Origin: Myxocyprinus asiaticus
Taxonomy: Eukaryota > Chordata > Actinopteri > Cypriniformes > Catostomidae
DNA: 64,000 bases
Reading direction: 5' to 3'
Assembly (NCBI RefSeq): GCF_019703515.2
Contig: NC_059351.1
Location: 18,135,501-18,199,500 of the forward strand
The notes beneath the pieces were generated by a model, which was given only the letters and a program-made list of their open reading frames with translations, was not told the origin of the DNA and made no database searches. Every line of letters begins with the position of its first letter. Positions within the stretch are counted from its first letter, which is position 1. A program made the translations under genes and the position numbers. Shown here one piece after another: positions 63,466-64,000 of this stretch.

Positions 63466-64000
63466 CCCAGGAGCTCAGCAGTTACAGAAATACTCAAACC
63501 AGCCCATCTGGCACCAACAATCATGCCACACTCCAAATCACTGAGATCACATTTTTTCCCCATTCTGATGGTTGATGTGAACATTAACTGAAGCTCCTGA
63601 CCTGTATCTGCAAGATTTTATGCACTGCACTGCTGCCACACGATTGGCTGATTAGATAATCACATTGATGTTTGTTGGTGCCAGACGGGCTGGTTTGAGT
63701 ATTTCTGTAACTGCTGATCTCCTGAGATTTTCACACGCAACAGTCTCTAGAATTTACACAGAATGGTGCCAAAAACAAAAAAACATCCAGTGAGCGGCAG
63801 TTCTGCGGATGGAAATGCCTTGTTGATGAGAGAGGTCAACAGAGAATGGGCAGACTGTTTTAAACTGACAAAGTCTATGGTAACTCAGATAACCGCTCTG
63901 TATAATTGTGGTGAGAAGAATAGCATCTCAGAATGCTATTCTGAGATGCGGGTTGTTGCTGTTTTGGAGGCACGAGGGGGACCTACGCAATGTTAGGCAG
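63466..64000. mobile_element. Palindromic Tc1 derivative (family C), second copy, cut by window edge
   Basis: It matches 21170-21710 through the centre and right half, including the N-terminal transposase fragment and its fused C-terminal residues (ARGGPTQ). The left half is truncated at 63466 and the right terminus lies beyond the window. Confidence 0.85.

Noticed and set aside
1..64000. CRISPR arrays, operons or prokaryote-type defence genes
   Set aside because: None seen. The window is spliced vertebrate DNA; its repeats are transposons and microsatellites without regular spacers.

Overview
This is a stretch of a teleost fish genome, most likely a cypriniform. That call rests on the repeats: many TTAA-ended fold-back elements of the Angel type, several Tc1 families with fish-type transposases, a tRNA-derived SINE of the kind common in carps and their relatives, and a fish L1 family.

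One host gene fills most of the window. It is cenpe, encoding the kinetochore motor kinesin-7 (CENP-E), on the minus strand. I joined 52 coding exons from the ATG at 58622 to a stop at 6276-6278. Every junction is GT-AG and every phase agrees. The result is 7386 nt, or 2461 residues, against about 2700 in human. In order these give a kinesin motor (exons 1-11), neck and proximal rod (12-23), a coiled-coil rod that contains an array of look-alike exons (24-36), distal rod (37-41), the expected kinetochore-binding region (42-46), and a basic tail ending in a CaaX box (47-52). A short promoter with a CCAAT box and CHR-like motifs lies just upstream.

Almost everything else is transposon. Left edge, 1-5515: a decayed L1 copy broken by a SINE. 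Intron at 6998-9108: a DNA element holding two TTAA elements and a long TA repeat. Intron at 15300-23278: a nest of two Tc1 elements, one palindromic Tc1 derivative and a MITE inside an older element. Intron at 24595-27683: a three-layer nest ending in a SINE. Intron at 32156-40414: a second L1 copy, nearly full length, plus Angel repeats. Intron at 43641-45665: an element holding a SINE and a short palindrome. Intron at 46076-48717: a palindromic Tc1 derivative and an Angel copy. Upstream of cenpe (58763-64000) I see only repeats and unassigned sequence.

I found no new multi-gene system. The best leads are the shared head-to-head architecture of unrelated Tc1 derivatives, a 31-base exact piece of L1 ORF1 beside a cenpe splice donor, the duplicated exon array, the DLAGAE switch II of the motor, and a GC-rich open island of unknown origin at 29419-29640.
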